64,000 nt of DNA from Adlercreutzia sp. ZJ141 (GTDB lineage Bacteria; Actinomycetota; Coriobacteriia; Coriobacteriales; Eggerthellaceae), in contig NZ_JAAKEB010000004.1 of assembly GCF_011038965.1 (NCBI RefSeq), positions 121,090 to 185,089 on the forward strand. The letters run 5' to 3'. Both the position numbers and the translations under genes were made by a program. The notes beneath the pieces are model-generated. The model saw only the letters and a list, made by a program, of their open reading frames with translations, was not told where the DNA came from and did no database searches. Below are positions 35,855 to 44,733 of the stretch, one piece after another. Within the stretch, counting starts at the first letter, position 1. Each line of letters opens with the position of its first letter.

Positions 35855-36742
35855 GTGGAACTGAACCAAATGCGTTCGTTTGTCTGCGTGGTGGATGAGC
35901 AGAGCTTTTCAGAGGCCGCGCGAACTCTGCATGTTTCGCAGCCTACCATCAGCACCCATATAAGCTCGCTTGAAAAGGCATGCGATGCGGCGTTGATCGT
36001 GCGTACAACTAAGCGCTTTGAAGTTACGCCTGCAGGCTGGCGGTTTTACGAGTACGCGCAGCGCATGCTCGATCTGGAGCGGAGCGCCTTACATGTTGCT
36101 TCCGAACAAGCGGGCTTAGAGGTTACGGTAGGGGCCTCGTCGGTTCCTGGACGAAGCTTACTGCCGGGGGCACTTTCTTGTTTTCGCAGTGAGTATCCTG
36201 GTGTGAGATGCCGTGTTTCCTTGGCGAGCAGCCTAGATGTGATCAATGGTGTAGCTGACGGAACGTACGACATTGGATTGGTGGGCACAAGGAAAACTGG
36301 TCGGGTTTCCTATCTGCCACTGCGCGCGGACGAGCTGGTTGTTATAGCTCCAGACACTCCACAATACCGAAAGCTGCTTGATGAGGGTACTCATGGTGAA
36401 TTCCTTTCGCAGCCATTCGTCGTTCGAGGAAGAAGCTCAGGAACGCGCATCGAGCTTCAGATGTTTCTTGAACGATTCGGCGTTTCCCTACTCGATTTGA
36501 ATGTTGTTGCCGAAATGGACGACACGGAAATGATATGCCGCTGCGTGAGTGCTGGCGTAGGTATAGCGGTGGTGTCGAAACTTGCGCTGGAAGGACTTTC
36601 TTGTCAAGGGACCTTCATTGTGCGCTCATTTCGAGACGAACCGCTTTGTCGAAGGCTCTATCTTGCCTATCTGGGGTCGCGATATCAACCATCTACTCTA
36701 AAGCGTTTGGTTGAGCTGATATGCGAACAAGCCTGCGAATAA
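35855..36742 (+). CDS. LysR-family transcriptional regulator
   Basis: A 295-residue LysR regulator. The winged helix-turn-helix spans residues 1-60 (FSEAARTLHVSQPTISTHISSLE), and the effector domain follows. The GTG at 35855 is chosen because AAAGG lies 7 bases upstream and the protein then starts VELNQMRSF, the standard LysR beginning; the frame opens 20 codons earlier. It is divergent from the YdjY-like gene, the usual position for a regulator of that cluster, and resembles the selenium-metabolism-associated LysR group. That last point is from memory. Confidence 0.87.
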   Translation: MELNQMRSFVCVVDEQSFSEAARTLHVSQPTISTHISSLEKACDAALIVRTTKRFEVTPAGWRFYEYAQRMLDLERSALHVASEQAGLEVTVGASSVPGRSLLPGALSCFRSEYPGVRCRVSLASSLDVINGVADGTYDIGLVGTRKTGRVSYLPLRADELVVIAPDTPQYRKLLDEGTHGEFLSQPFVVRGRSSGTRIELQMFLERFGVSLLDLNVVAEMDDTEMICRCVSAGVGIAVVSKLALEGLSCQGTFIVRSFRDEPLCRRLYLAYLGSRYQPSTLKRLVELICEQACE

Positions 36743-36836
36743 AAGGGGGCTTACGGCTTCGGAACGCATCTTACGATTACCTAAAACCATGTGCTTTCTG
36801 CCAGTTTTACTTCTTGCTCGTGTGTTGCGCTTAACG

Positions 36837-36855
36837 CCCGTTCTCTACGAACGGG
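36837..36855. repeat. Short hairpin downstream of lysR
   Basis: CCCGTTC and GAACGGG around TCTAC, about 95 bases after the lysR stop; no T-run. Confidence 0.35.
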
Positions 36856-37010
36856 ATACAGGCACCCATCCGCTCGGTTGCAGGTTGCCAGACAGCCTTT
36901 TATTCCTAACTATCAGCCCGTACAGTTGCATTGTCGCACCGTGCTGCTGCAAGCCGCGTGCAACACCTGTTACCCGCGGCCATCGCGCCGCATGAGCGAA
37001 AGGAACCGCC

Positions 37011-37286
37011 ATGACACTAATGGACTCCATCAAAGAAACTGCCCATGACGCGAAGCTGGCCATGGAAGACATGGCGCACGACGCAAAAAACGCCGCGAAG
37101 GACGCAAAGGCCGATGCGAAGCTGAAAACAGCCGATGCGAAGATCGACGCGAAAGAACGCATCGCCGAAGCGAAGGCCGAAGAAAAGATTCGCAAGGCTG
37201 AAGCGAAGGCCAACGAACGCCGCGCCCGCGCCGAAGAGCGCTTCGAACGCCAAGAAGAGCGCATCCAGGAAGACGAAACGATCTAG
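37011..37286 (+). CDS. Small charged Ala/Lys/Glu-rich helical protein
   Basis: A 91-residue protein almost entirely of Ala, Lys, Asp, Glu and Arg, with repeated DAK and EAKA units, predicting one long coiled-coil or amphipathic helix without signal peptide. AAAGGAACC precedes the ATG. No family is recognised with certainty; it resembles small LEA-like or phasin-like stress proteins. A hairpin (GTTGCC with GGCAAC) follows the stop. Confidence 0.65.
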   Translation: MTLMDSIKETAHDAKLAMEDMAHDAKNAAKDAKADAKLKTADAKIDAKERIAEAKAEEKIRKAEAKANERRARAEERFERQEERIQEDETI

Positions 37287-37332
37287 GTTGCCAAGAAGAA
37301 TGGCAACGATATAACCGCCGCCTAACAGCTAG

Positions 37333-37393
37333 CCAGGGTGTTCGGCAATACTTCTATCGATCGAGAACAGAACGCATATTCCGTCCACCCTGG
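37333..37393. repeat. Inverted repeat between convergent genes
   Basis: CCAGGGTG and CACCCTGG, 45 bases apart, between the small helical protein gene and the torD-like gene. Confidence 0.35.
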
Positions 37394-37417
37394 AACTTGG
37401 CTATCAGTCCTGTTCAA

Positions 37418-38152
37418 TCATAAGAGCGTTTCAACGCAACGAATTTCCAAGGAAACGAGCTCGTGACCCATGTTCCCAACGAGACGGTAAAGCGGCTCGT
37501 TGCTCAACAGGGAGCACTTATTGAAAAAGCTATCGAACCAGTTCGATGGATGATCGTCCCAAAACTCACAAAGTAGACTACATACTTGCCTGCACGATTC
37601 CTCTTCACCACTCTGCGCACGTACGGCGATAAGCGAATGAAGAATACCTAGAAACTGGAGCTGAGTGGTTATACAGTCGGGCGGAACTCGCATCCCCGAA
37701 CTGCAAACGAATCCCACGCGGGCATAATAGCGCTCAGCATCCACAGCGGCAGGATTGATGAAAAGGCAGGCATGGGTGCTTTCCTTTCCCTGGGATACAA
37801 GTTCCGAGTCTATAAACACGCCTTCGTAAAGCTGGATCAAGGGATGTTTGGGGTGATTAAATAACCGCGTATACTCTCGCCGCAACAGATTCAAAGCATC
37901 ATCAGTTCCGGAAAGACGATTGTGGACATCATCAAGACCCCTCTCGATCGAACTTACATCATGGTCTATTCCCAGCTCAGATGTGATAGCTCGAAAATCG
38001 TGTGACATCGATTCAGTGCAAATAGCACTGGCACTTTCGATCGTGGGCACTTGAAGAAGAAACGAGAGTATGTTGCAGAGATCGGCCATTGCTGTGTGTT
38101 TCACAATGATCCGACGTTCGCTACACAAATTCGACAGCCCTATTGGTGTCAT
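37418..38152 (-). CDS. TorD/DmsD-family molybdoenzyme chaperone
   Basis: A 244-residue all-alpha chaperone that binds the Tat signal of a molybdoenzyme until cofactor is inserted. The family core LRREYTRLFNHP...IQLYEGVF is clear. ATG 38152 with GAAGGG upstream gives the normal length; the frame opens 46 codons earlier. It is the last gene of a minus-strand molybdoenzyme cluster and probably serves the enzyme encoded at 38946. Confidence 0.82.
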   Translation of the reverse strand: MTPIGLSNLCSERRIIVKHTAMADLCNILSFLLQVPTIESASAICTESMSHDFRAITSELGIDHDVSSIERGLDDVHNRLSGTDDALNLLRREYTRLFNHPKHPLIQLYEGVFIDSELVSQGKESTHACLFINPAAVDAERYYARVGFVCSSGMRVPPDCITTQLQFLGILHSLIAVRAQSGEEESCRQVCSLLCEFWDDHPSNWFDSFFNKCSLLSNEPLYRLVGNMGHELVSLEIRCVETLL

Positions 38153-38317
38153 GATAATCCCTTCACATAATCCGCTTGCTCTAACAAGCACAAAACGCGA
38201 GCAGCTCTCAACGGAAGACAGAGCCAACCGAAGCCGCCCACTCCGCCAAGAGCTGCCTGCGCTTTCAATAGCAAGACACAGGATATTCATCTGCGACTTG
38301 CTATCCTTTGTTGTGTA

Positions 38318-38935
38318 TTACAAAACATAGAAAACGTTGGGTTCAGTTCCTTCGCTTTCGAAAAGCCGTTCTGTCTTTTTTCCCTCGAGATACTTACTAA
38401 CATCGCTTTCTGGGTCATCCAAATCGCCCCAATAACGAGCCCTCGCGGGACATAGTTCCATACATGCAGGTGCTTCACCACGATCAACACGATGCGCGCA
38501 GCCGTTACACTTACCCATGACCCCAGAAACATGCTTTGGAGCGTCGCTGTCACCAACAGCGAAATCGACACTGTAATTCAACTCTTCTTCATACAAAACG
38601 CGTACATCGTAAGGACAAGCGGTAACACATGAACCGCATCCGATGCACTTTTCAGAATCAACAACTACAATGCCGTCTTCGCGTTGGATCGACGCACCCG
38701 TAGGGCACACAGAAACGCAGACCGGTTTGCTACAATGCTGGCAATTGATGGGATAATACACTTGATACAGATTGTCCGGATACGTACCTCGAGCCGTGTC
38801 TATCGACTTCCCACCATCGGTTTTAATGTGATTCCACCAAACGTCATTTGGAAGATTGTTGCTCATCTTGCACGCAACGGCACATGTGTGGCATCCAATA
38901 CAACGAGATGTGTCGATGGCCATTCCAAATCTCAT
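38318..38935 (-). CDS. DmsB-like ferredoxin subunit with four [4Fe-4S] clusters
   Basis: A 205-residue electron-transfer subunit. Cysteine groups CIGCHTCAVAC, CQHCSKPVCVSVC, CIGCGSCVTAC and CNGCAHRV...C each supply cluster ligands. It links the catalytic subunit, 10 bases upstream, to a membrane or soluble quinone partner. There is no signal peptide, as is normal for a subunit exported together with the catalytic subunit. Confidence 0.94.
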   Translation of the reverse strand: MRFGMAIDTSRCIGCHTCAVACKMSNNLPNDVWWNHIKTDGGKSIDTARGTYPDNLYQVYYPINCQHCSKPVCVSVCPTGASIQREDGIVVVDSEKCIGCGSCVTACPYDVRVLYEEELNYSVDFAVGDSDAPKHVSGVMGKCNGCAHRVDRGEAPACMELCPARARYWGDLDDPESDVSKYLEGKKTERLFESEGTEPNVFYVL

Positions 38936-38945
38936 AACATCCCCC

Positions 38946-41393
38946 TTAGGCTTTCTCGATCTCGATCAGCGCGTCAAAGAAACAGTTGTTTGGAGTAAAG
39001 GGATTGAATGCTCTCGACGTCAAATTTGAATAGTGACCTTTAATAAACTGGTCTTCTTCCCAGCCCTTAGGTGCAACAACCACTCCTGGGCGACATCCTG
39101 CATGAATCTCGGCCATAAACACCGCTTCACCTCGGTCATTAAAAGCACGCACATGATCGCCATCGCTGATACCTCTAGCTTGAGCGTCGTTCGGATTTAT
39201 GCGGATAGTCGGCTCGCTGTAGAGTTCCAACAGCCACGGAGCGTGTCCCCATTGCGTATGACATTTCATCCTGTTGCGTTCGGTCGTAAAGATCAGCGGG
39301 TACTTCTCTGCCAGCGGATTCGCCTCGAATTCAGCAACCGTTTGGGGCCACGCCTCCGCAGGCGGTTCCCAATAAGGCAAACGCGCTTTTTCCACGTCAA
39401 AGGACTGCCCGTAGTTAATATAGGGAGCGGGCTTCTCGTAATAGAAGTTCAGGCGAGTGGTCGCGGTTCTGAAAACACCTGTGCCTCCATGGATGTAATA
39501 TGGATCGCCCCCCATAATATCGATGTACTTCTCATCTTTAAGACGATCCCATGTTATCCCATCAGTCTTGGCGCCGTCATTTTCAAGTGTCGCCGCGAGG
39601 TATTCCTCTAACGACATGGAAAAATCGTCCTCGAAGCCCATAGCTTTTGCCAGCATGTTAACAATATCGACATCGGTTTTGCTCTCGTAGAGGGGGTCGA
39701 CGGCCTTTTCCTGTAGCAGTAGGTATGGCGACGTTTGAGGCATGATTTCTTCTGCCTCAAACCAATGCACACACGGGAGAACAATGTCTGCGTAGTTAGC
39801 TGTATCGCCCAACCGCATGTCAACTACTACCACCAGATCGAGCATGTTAAACAACTCAATCCACGAATTCCGATCCGTCTGGTTGCCAAGGGGATTGCTG
39901 ACCCAAATATACAGGCTACGCAGATCGAAAGGCTTGCCTTCCACTTCTTTAGCCTTAACGTTATCAAGTAGATTCGGTGAAACCACCGTCATACCCGGTG
40001 TGGCATCCTTGGGCGTGAGCAATGCCGGCTTCACATACTTCAAAAGCCCTGCGTATGTCCACTCATATCCGCATGTAGCACCAGGCTTGCCAATGTTTCC
40101 GGTTATGGCAGCAAGAGCGATTTGGGTAAAGTACACACGCTCACCATTCACGTAATGGTCAGGACCGAATCCTTGGTAGATCGTCGAAGGACCTTCGACG
40201 TACAGCTTTATCAGTTCCCCAATCGTCTCTTCTGAAATGTCGCACAATTCAGCGGCGCGAGCAAGGCTCCATTTCTTGCAGCTTTCGACAAGTAAGGTGT
40301 AGGCGCATGTAACCTTTATTCCCTCAATCTCAAATGTGCCTTCGAAAACAGGATCGGACACCTCTTCAGAAGTTCCATGATTACCATTTGCGTCGCACAC
40401 TATTGGAGCGTCAACCGCATCTTTTGCGATTTCGACACCAAGATCGCTTTGACGCAAAAACTTACCATCGCTTTCCTTTACTAGGAAAGGACCCACTGTT
40501 GCCTTCTTGATGTAATCAGCATCGGCTAAGCCGTTTTCATGCACATAATTGACCATAGCCATCAAAAGGGCGTTGTCTGTGCCAGGACGGATAGGGATGA
40601 ACATATCAGCATGCGAAGCAGAAACAGTGAAGTTCGGATCAATCACGATAATCTTGGCGCCTGCACGCTGAGCGTCCATAATGAAATGCCAGTTCTGCGG
40701 CTGGGCCACAGCAGGGTTCGAGCCCCACAGGATGATGCACTTCGCATTTACGATATCGGCGATCTCGTTTGAGTTGAACCCATCGCCAACGCCTTCTGCG
40801 TGAATACCCGCATGGAAATAGCAGTTGTCGTAGCAGAATTGAACAGTGGTGGCACCCATGCGATCGCGCAGACGACCAGCATAATTGGCGGCGGCAACAC
40901 CGAAGTTACCGGATCCAGCCATGAAAGCAACGCTTTCCTTGCCTGATTCCTCTTGATATTGCTTCCATTTCGAAGCGATTTCGTCAATAGCCTCTTCCCA
41001 GGTGATTTGTTCCCACTCGCCTGATCCACGCTCACCAACACGACGAACAGGTGCTTTAAGACGGTCTGGATCGTAGATGCGCTGCAGATGCGAATGACCG
41101 CGCTGACAAATTCTACGATACTGCTCATCAGGCAATTTAGCGGCGGTCGTTGCAACAACCTTGCCATCGCGAACCTTGATGTCAAGTGCACATCCACCGA
41201 AGCAATTTCCACGACAAACGCCAGAGCACACCTTCTCATCTGCAGGCTTTCCGGCTTCCGGCGATGTTTCCAACTCGTCTTTCGGTGCGCAGCCCGCGCC
41301 GGCTACGACAGCCAAACCCAGTGCCGCAGCGGAGCCTCTGAGGAACGTACGACGACCAAAGTTCCGATCGGAAATCCGTGTAGTCTCGTCCAT
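38946..41393 (-). CDS. Molybdopterin oxidoreductase catalytic subunit (DMSO reductase family), first system
   Basis: An 815-residue bis-MGD enzyme. A Tat signal (GRRTFLRGSAA) with a possible lipobox GC35 leads. The N-terminal Fe-S ligands are CSGVCRGNCFGGC with C96 further on. Domain motifs WEEAIDEIASKW, ILWGSNPA, IPIRPGTDNALLMAM and the C-terminal MoCo-binding domain (GHAPWLLELY, PTIRINPNDAQARGI) are intact. The molybdenum ligand region reads CYDNC191; Cys191 is a candidate. ATG 41393 follows AAGGGGG. The substrate is unknown: DMSO-like, sulfur, or a catechol-type dehydroxylation are all possible. Confidence 0.93.
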   Translation of the reverse strand: MDETTRISDRNFGRRTFLRGSAAALGLAVVAGAGCAPKDELETSPEAGKPADEKVCSGVCRGNCFGGCALDIKVRDGKVVATTAAKLPDEQYRRICQRGHSHLQRIYDPDRLKAPVRRVGERGSGEWEQITWEEAIDEIASKWKQYQEESGKESVAFMAGSGNFGVAAANYAGRLRDRMGATTVQFCYDNCYFHAGIHAEGVGDGFNSNEIADIVNAKCIILWGSNPAVAQPQNWHFIMDAQRAGAKIIVIDPNFTVSASHADMFIPIRPGTDNALLMAMVNYVHENGLADADYIKKATVGPFLVKESDGKFLRQSDLGVEIAKDAVDAPIVCDANGNHGTSEEVSDPVFEGTFEIEGIKVTCAYTLLVESCKKWSLARAAELCDISEETIGELIKLYVEGPSTIYQGFGPDHYVNGERVYFTQIALAAITGNIGKPGATCGYEWTYAGLLKYVKPALLTPKDATPGMTVVSPNLLDNVKAKEVEGKPFDLRSLYIWVSNPLGNQTDRNSWIELFNMLDLVVVVDMRLGDTANYADIVLPCVHWFEAEEIMPQTSPYLLLQEKAVDPLYESKTDVDIVNMLAKAMGFEDDFSMSLEEYLAATLENDGAKTDGITWDRLKDEKYIDIMGGDPYYIHGGTGVFRTATTRLNFYYEKPAPYINYGQSFDVEKARLPYWEPPAEAWPQTVAEFEANPLAEKYPLIFTTERNRMKCHTQWGHAPWLLELYSEPTIRINPNDAQARGISDGDHVRAFNDRGEAVFMAEIHAGCRPGVVVAPKGWEEDQFIKGHYSNLTSRAFNPFTPNNCFFDALIEIEKA

Positions 41394-41516
41394 TGATAAA
41401 CCCCCTTCGATACTACCTTGCAAACCCGAACAATTCACCGGCGTATCTGTCAAGTCTGCAATCCTGTCTTGGGAGCCTTGATCCTTGCAGTATATGCACC
41501 TTAGGCAGGCCCCTCC

Positions 41517-41538
41517 TTCATCGAAGTCCTTCGATGAA
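41517..41538. promoter_or_regulatory. 22-base operator-like palindrome upstream of the first molybdoenzyme gene
   Basis: TTCATCGAAG-TC-CTTCGATGAA, ten-base perfect arms, about 125 bases upstream of the start at 41393. Confidence 0.5.
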
Positions 41539-41592
41539 TGTATCTTATTATCCTACTAAACATATGACAAGTATGCATTTTTAAGGATAATA

Positions 41593-41633
41593 TAGCCCCA
41601 TGAAACGTCATTGAAATACGCTCCATGGGGCTT
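41593..41633 (-). terminator. Hairpin after the SPFH gene
   Basis: AGCCCCATG and CATGGGGCT, 21 bases apart, 33 bases after the SPFH stop on the minus strand. The tail is AT-rich, without a pure T-run. Confidence 0.5.
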
Positions 41634-41665
41634 CGTTTGTACGAGGGTTGCCAATTGGCGATATG

Positions 41666-42598
41666 CTACCTCATCAGATCCCGAGCAACATCGACGCTTA
41701 TATCGTTGAAACCTTCACTATAAGCGCTGGGAACCACCACCATGCCACCACTATGCTTCACGCTGTCATGGATCAGATTCATCGTACGTAATTGAATAGC
41801 CTTTTCGGGACAACCATACGCATTGGCTGCCTCTACATACATCTCCGAAATATCACGTTCGACTTCCGCTAGAATTACACGCGCATCGCGTTCACGTTCG
41901 GCCTGAGCCTGTCTTGACATAGCATCCTGCAGTTCCTTGGGAATAACGATGTCTCGAATCTCGACAGAAACAACTGATAGCCCCCAGTCTTCAACTTTCT
42001 GAGAGATGATGCGCTGTAGTTCCTCATCGAGATAGCTACGGCGTACTGCTATCTCCGAAAGACTGATTTGACCAATGACATCGCGCATGGCGGTCTGCGC
42101 ACATAGCGATATAGCCTCTTCGAAATTACGCACCTCCGTGCAAGCCTTCTCAGCATCCCATACAACCCAGAACAACACTGCATCCACATCAACTGGCACG
42201 AGATCACTTGAAAGCGTTTCTTCCGCTCCGAAGGCTGTCGTGCGAATACGCTGATCTATCTTTGCAGCCTCAGATTCGACGATGGGGATAACGAAATAGA
42301 TGCCCGGACCCACAACACGATCGAGCCTACCGAAACGAGCAATAGCCACCTTTTCCCATTGAAAAGCAATCCGTACTGCACTGGCACATACAAGGCCGAC
42401 CGCAAACGAACCTATAATGACACCAATGCTGATAAAATCCCAGAACAGCCACAATACCAAAGCTACCGGCACCGCGAACATAACGGCTGCAAACAACATC
42501 GATCCGTACTGTGTCGTCGTGCTCTCCTGTTCGATATCTACATAGCGAACAGCTTTCCGATCGTCTACCGGTGTTACACGATTCTTTTTCTTTGTCAT
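41666..42598 (-). CDS. SPFH-domain (stomatin/slipin-like) membrane protein
   Basis: A 310-residue protein with two hydrophobic segments near residues 33-75, then an SPFH/band-7 domain (VARFGRLDRVVGPGIYFVIP, LVPVDVDAVLFWVVWD, SVEIRDIVIPKELQDAMSRQAQAERERDARVI). Members scaffold membrane microdomains or proteases. The start overlaps the GntR gene by 4 bases. It sits inside a molybdoenzyme gene group, with no NfeD protease partner visible. Confidence 0.9.
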   Translation of the reverse strand: MTKKKNRVTPVDDRKAVRYVDIEQESTTTQYGSMLFAAVMFAVPVALVLWLFWDFISIGVIIGSFAVGLVCASAVRIAFQWEKVAIARFGRLDRVVGPGIYFVIPIVESEAAKIDQRIRTTAFGAEETLSSDLVPVDVDAVLFWVVWDAEKACTEVRNFEEAISLCAQTAMRDVIGQISLSEIAVRRSYLDEELQRIISQKVEDWGLSVVSVEIRDIVIPKELQDAMSRQAQAERERDARVILAEVERDISEMYVEAANAYGCPEKAIQLRTMNLIHDSVKHSGGMVVVPSAYSEGFNDISVDVARDLMR

Positions 42599-43008
42599 TG
42601 CGCATCCCCCTCAATCGCATCCGCCTGCGCATCTCGATAGCGCGAGACCCGCTTCATAACCTGATTAGCAATGTCGTCCAACGGAACACCAATCTCCAAA
42701 CAGCGATCAATCATCAAATCGATAACGCTGTCAGCTGGTGAATCCTGACTGTCATTACGTGGTTTGGCTATATCGTTGACAAACGTGCCACGTCCACGAT
42801 GAGACACGATATAGCCATCGTGAATTAAGCTGAGGTATACCTTATTTACGGTGTTATAGTTGATTTTCAAGGCTATTGCCAACTCGCGTACGGTAGGAAG
42901 CCGATCATCTGGCTTGTAGTATCCCGACGATATCAGATATATCAACCTATTGCGCAATTGCAGCCAAATGGGAACGCTGCTACGTTCGTCTATTTCTAGC
43001 TCTTCCAC
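42595..43008 (-). CDS. GntR-family regulator (YtrA-like)
   Basis: A 137-residue short GntR regulator: winged helix at about 10-75 (LPTVRELAIALKINYNTVNKVYLSLIHDGYI, SHRGRGTFV) and a 50-residue C-terminal dimerisation tail, the YtrA subgroup, which often controls adjacent membrane protein genes. It is coupled to the SPFH gene. Confidence 0.9.
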   Translation of the reverse strand: MEELEIDERSSVPIWLQLRNRLIYLISSGYYKPDDRLPTVRELAIALKINYNTVNKVYLSLIHDGYIVSHRGRGTFVNDIAKPRNDSQDSPADSVIDLMIDRCLEIGVPLDDIANQVMKRVSRYRDAQADAIEGDAQ

Positions 43009-43036
43009 TACCTCGCCAATCTAGTCATCTTCTCGA

Positions 43037-43984
43037 TCAAGCAACCATCAACATGAGTGCTTTGTATTCTACGGCGGCATTCATTACGCAAAAACGCAGA
43101 AAGAAACCACCCACAAGAATCAAAACACCCAAAACAGTCAGAAACCAATTCCCTGTTTGTTTTCGGCATGTGAATGCAACTTCCATTACCAACGGTACCA
43201 GAAGACCGCAAGTAACAAACCCTACCCAAAATTGTAGCGGAGCGCCATCAATAAAAAGTTGTTTAAACAGCGTCAGCTCATCGAGGCCTCCAAGTTGTAG
43301 CCACATCGCACCCAAAGCAACACCTTCACACACGATGCATACAACATCGGCTCTAAGTAAGCATTCGATAGGCTTTGCCACACTCAAACAAGAAAAACCT
43401 GATAGACCTACAACAACCAGTAGTGCTGCAGCGCCCGTCGACAAAGATGAGAATAAAAACAGCGCGATCAGAAAAGGTGATGACCAGGGAGCCACTGTCC
43501 ACATGCCATTGAGGTAGATACCCGTATAAACAACCACAATTATAGCCAGCGCTCCTGCAAAGATTTCAGTAACTCTGCTAGCCTTCCGCCCTACGTGAAC
43601 CGGCATTAAAACAAACAATAAAAGAGCGGTCACACATATGATAAACGTCACGAGAACAATGGCACCCAAATTAAGTACCGATAAAGTTGGTTGGATGAAT
43701 AGTAGATGGGCCTGTTGTGGACGAGTAAGATCACCTAACAGGCAAATGCATCCCATAATGGCAGCAAGCAGGACGATGATAAGCATTGCCTTGTATGTTC
43801 GACGGTGTAACCTCACCCACTGCCATAAAACCAATTCGGAATGATTCTTCTCTTCCTCGCCTGAAGATGATGCAACGTCGATATACCAACGAACACCCAA
43901 GCACACCAAGCAGGAACCACCGGCAAGGCCGCCGAAAAACAGATACCATGTAACTAATTCGCCGAACAAGTGGCATCCTGTCAT
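43037..43984 (-). CDS. NrfD/DmsC-like membrane anchor subunit
   Basis: A 315-residue integral membrane protein with eight or nine hydrophobic segments, starting MTGCHLFGELVTWYLFFGGLAGG as NrfD/PsrC proteins do. It would pass electrons between quinol and the DmsB-like subunit. No Shine-Dalgarno precedes ATG 43984 and a TACAAT lies only about 26 bases upstream, so the leader is very short. It is separated from its likely A and B partners by the GntR and SPFH genes. Confidence 0.87.
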   Translation of the reverse strand: MTGCHLFGELVTWYLFFGGLAGGSCLVCLGVRWYIDVASSSGEEEKNHSELVLWQWVRLHRRTYKAMLIIVLLAAIMGCICLLGDLTRPQQAHLLFIQPTLSVLNLGAIVLVTFIICVTALLLFVLMPVHVGRKASRVTEIFAGALAIIVVVYTGIYLNGMWTVAPWSSPFLIALFLFSSLSTGAAALLVVVGLSGFSCLSVAKPIECLLRADVVCIVCEGVALGAMWLQLGGLDELTLFKQLFIDGAPLQFWVGFVTCGLLVPLVMEVAFTCRKQTGNWFLTVLGVLILVGGFFLRFCVMNAAVEYKALMLMVA

Positions 43985-44733
43985 AGTAGATATAGAAAAT
44001 ACATGACAAATTGTATCATAGTGCGAATGGCTCGCTGAGTTCGACCCTGAGCTGTCACCGCACATGTGGTTCTGGTTGGTTGCAAATGTTAATGCAACAA
44101 GGGGGGGTGTGTTTAGTAATTCAACCTACCCACATGTGGCTCTTACAAGTCCGCGTGCCACCGAGCGCCCCTCGTGGGCGCTTCCCTGTATCTTCTTTTT
44201 TCTAGCTGCGTCAGCTGTGGATTTTCCCCAGAAGGGAATCCGGATATACGACTATGCAAAGTCAGCCAAAGCTTCTGCCATTTTTTACTCGCTCCATGGG
44301 TCATAATTCGGATTATCCCCATGCTCCGCGCAGAACCGCACCGTTCGTGACCACAAGCCCCAAGCTTTTTCCGGTCGAATCATTATGTCAAAAGAAGGAT
44401 AATTACTGATCTTGATTATTTTATTCTCGCTCCTATAATAGGCGTCAAGGGGGAACATAACAACAAGGACGCACTTCTGCCACACGTCTTCTTCTGCTCA
44501 ATCCTTCCTTCCGTGCTTTTGCAGCGCGCAATGCAAGGCCGCGCGCGATCGTTCTGCGCGACAAAGGCGAAACTGACGAGACAACCAAAGCAATGAACCG
44601 CAACCTCGCCACGCGAGACGCGAGTTTCTGCGACTCCATCGAAACGGGACGCTGCCCGCTTGCGCCTGTCTGACTTGGATAACGACGTTGCCTGCACTAG
44701 GTTGCGCATTGCGAAACACGATTCGAGGAAACT
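43985..44733. other. 749-base divergent control region of the two molybdoenzyme groups
   Basis: No gene is supported. On the minus strand TACAAT (44015-44010) may serve the NrfD gene. On the plus strand a good promoter lies at 44412-44439. A run of seven G lies near 44102. The 290 bases before 44734 would be transcribed leader. Confidence 0.55.
44412..44439 (+). promoter_or_regulatory. Promoter of the second molybdoenzyme operon
   Basis: TTGATT, 16 bases, TATAAT, about 295 bases upstream of the catalytic subunit gene. Confidence 0.5.

Noticed and set aside
44284..44733. Open frames on both strands upstream of the second molybdoenzyme gene
   Set aside because: Their composition is Arg/Cys/Ser-rich as in out-of-frame translation; none has a ribosome site or recognisable domain.
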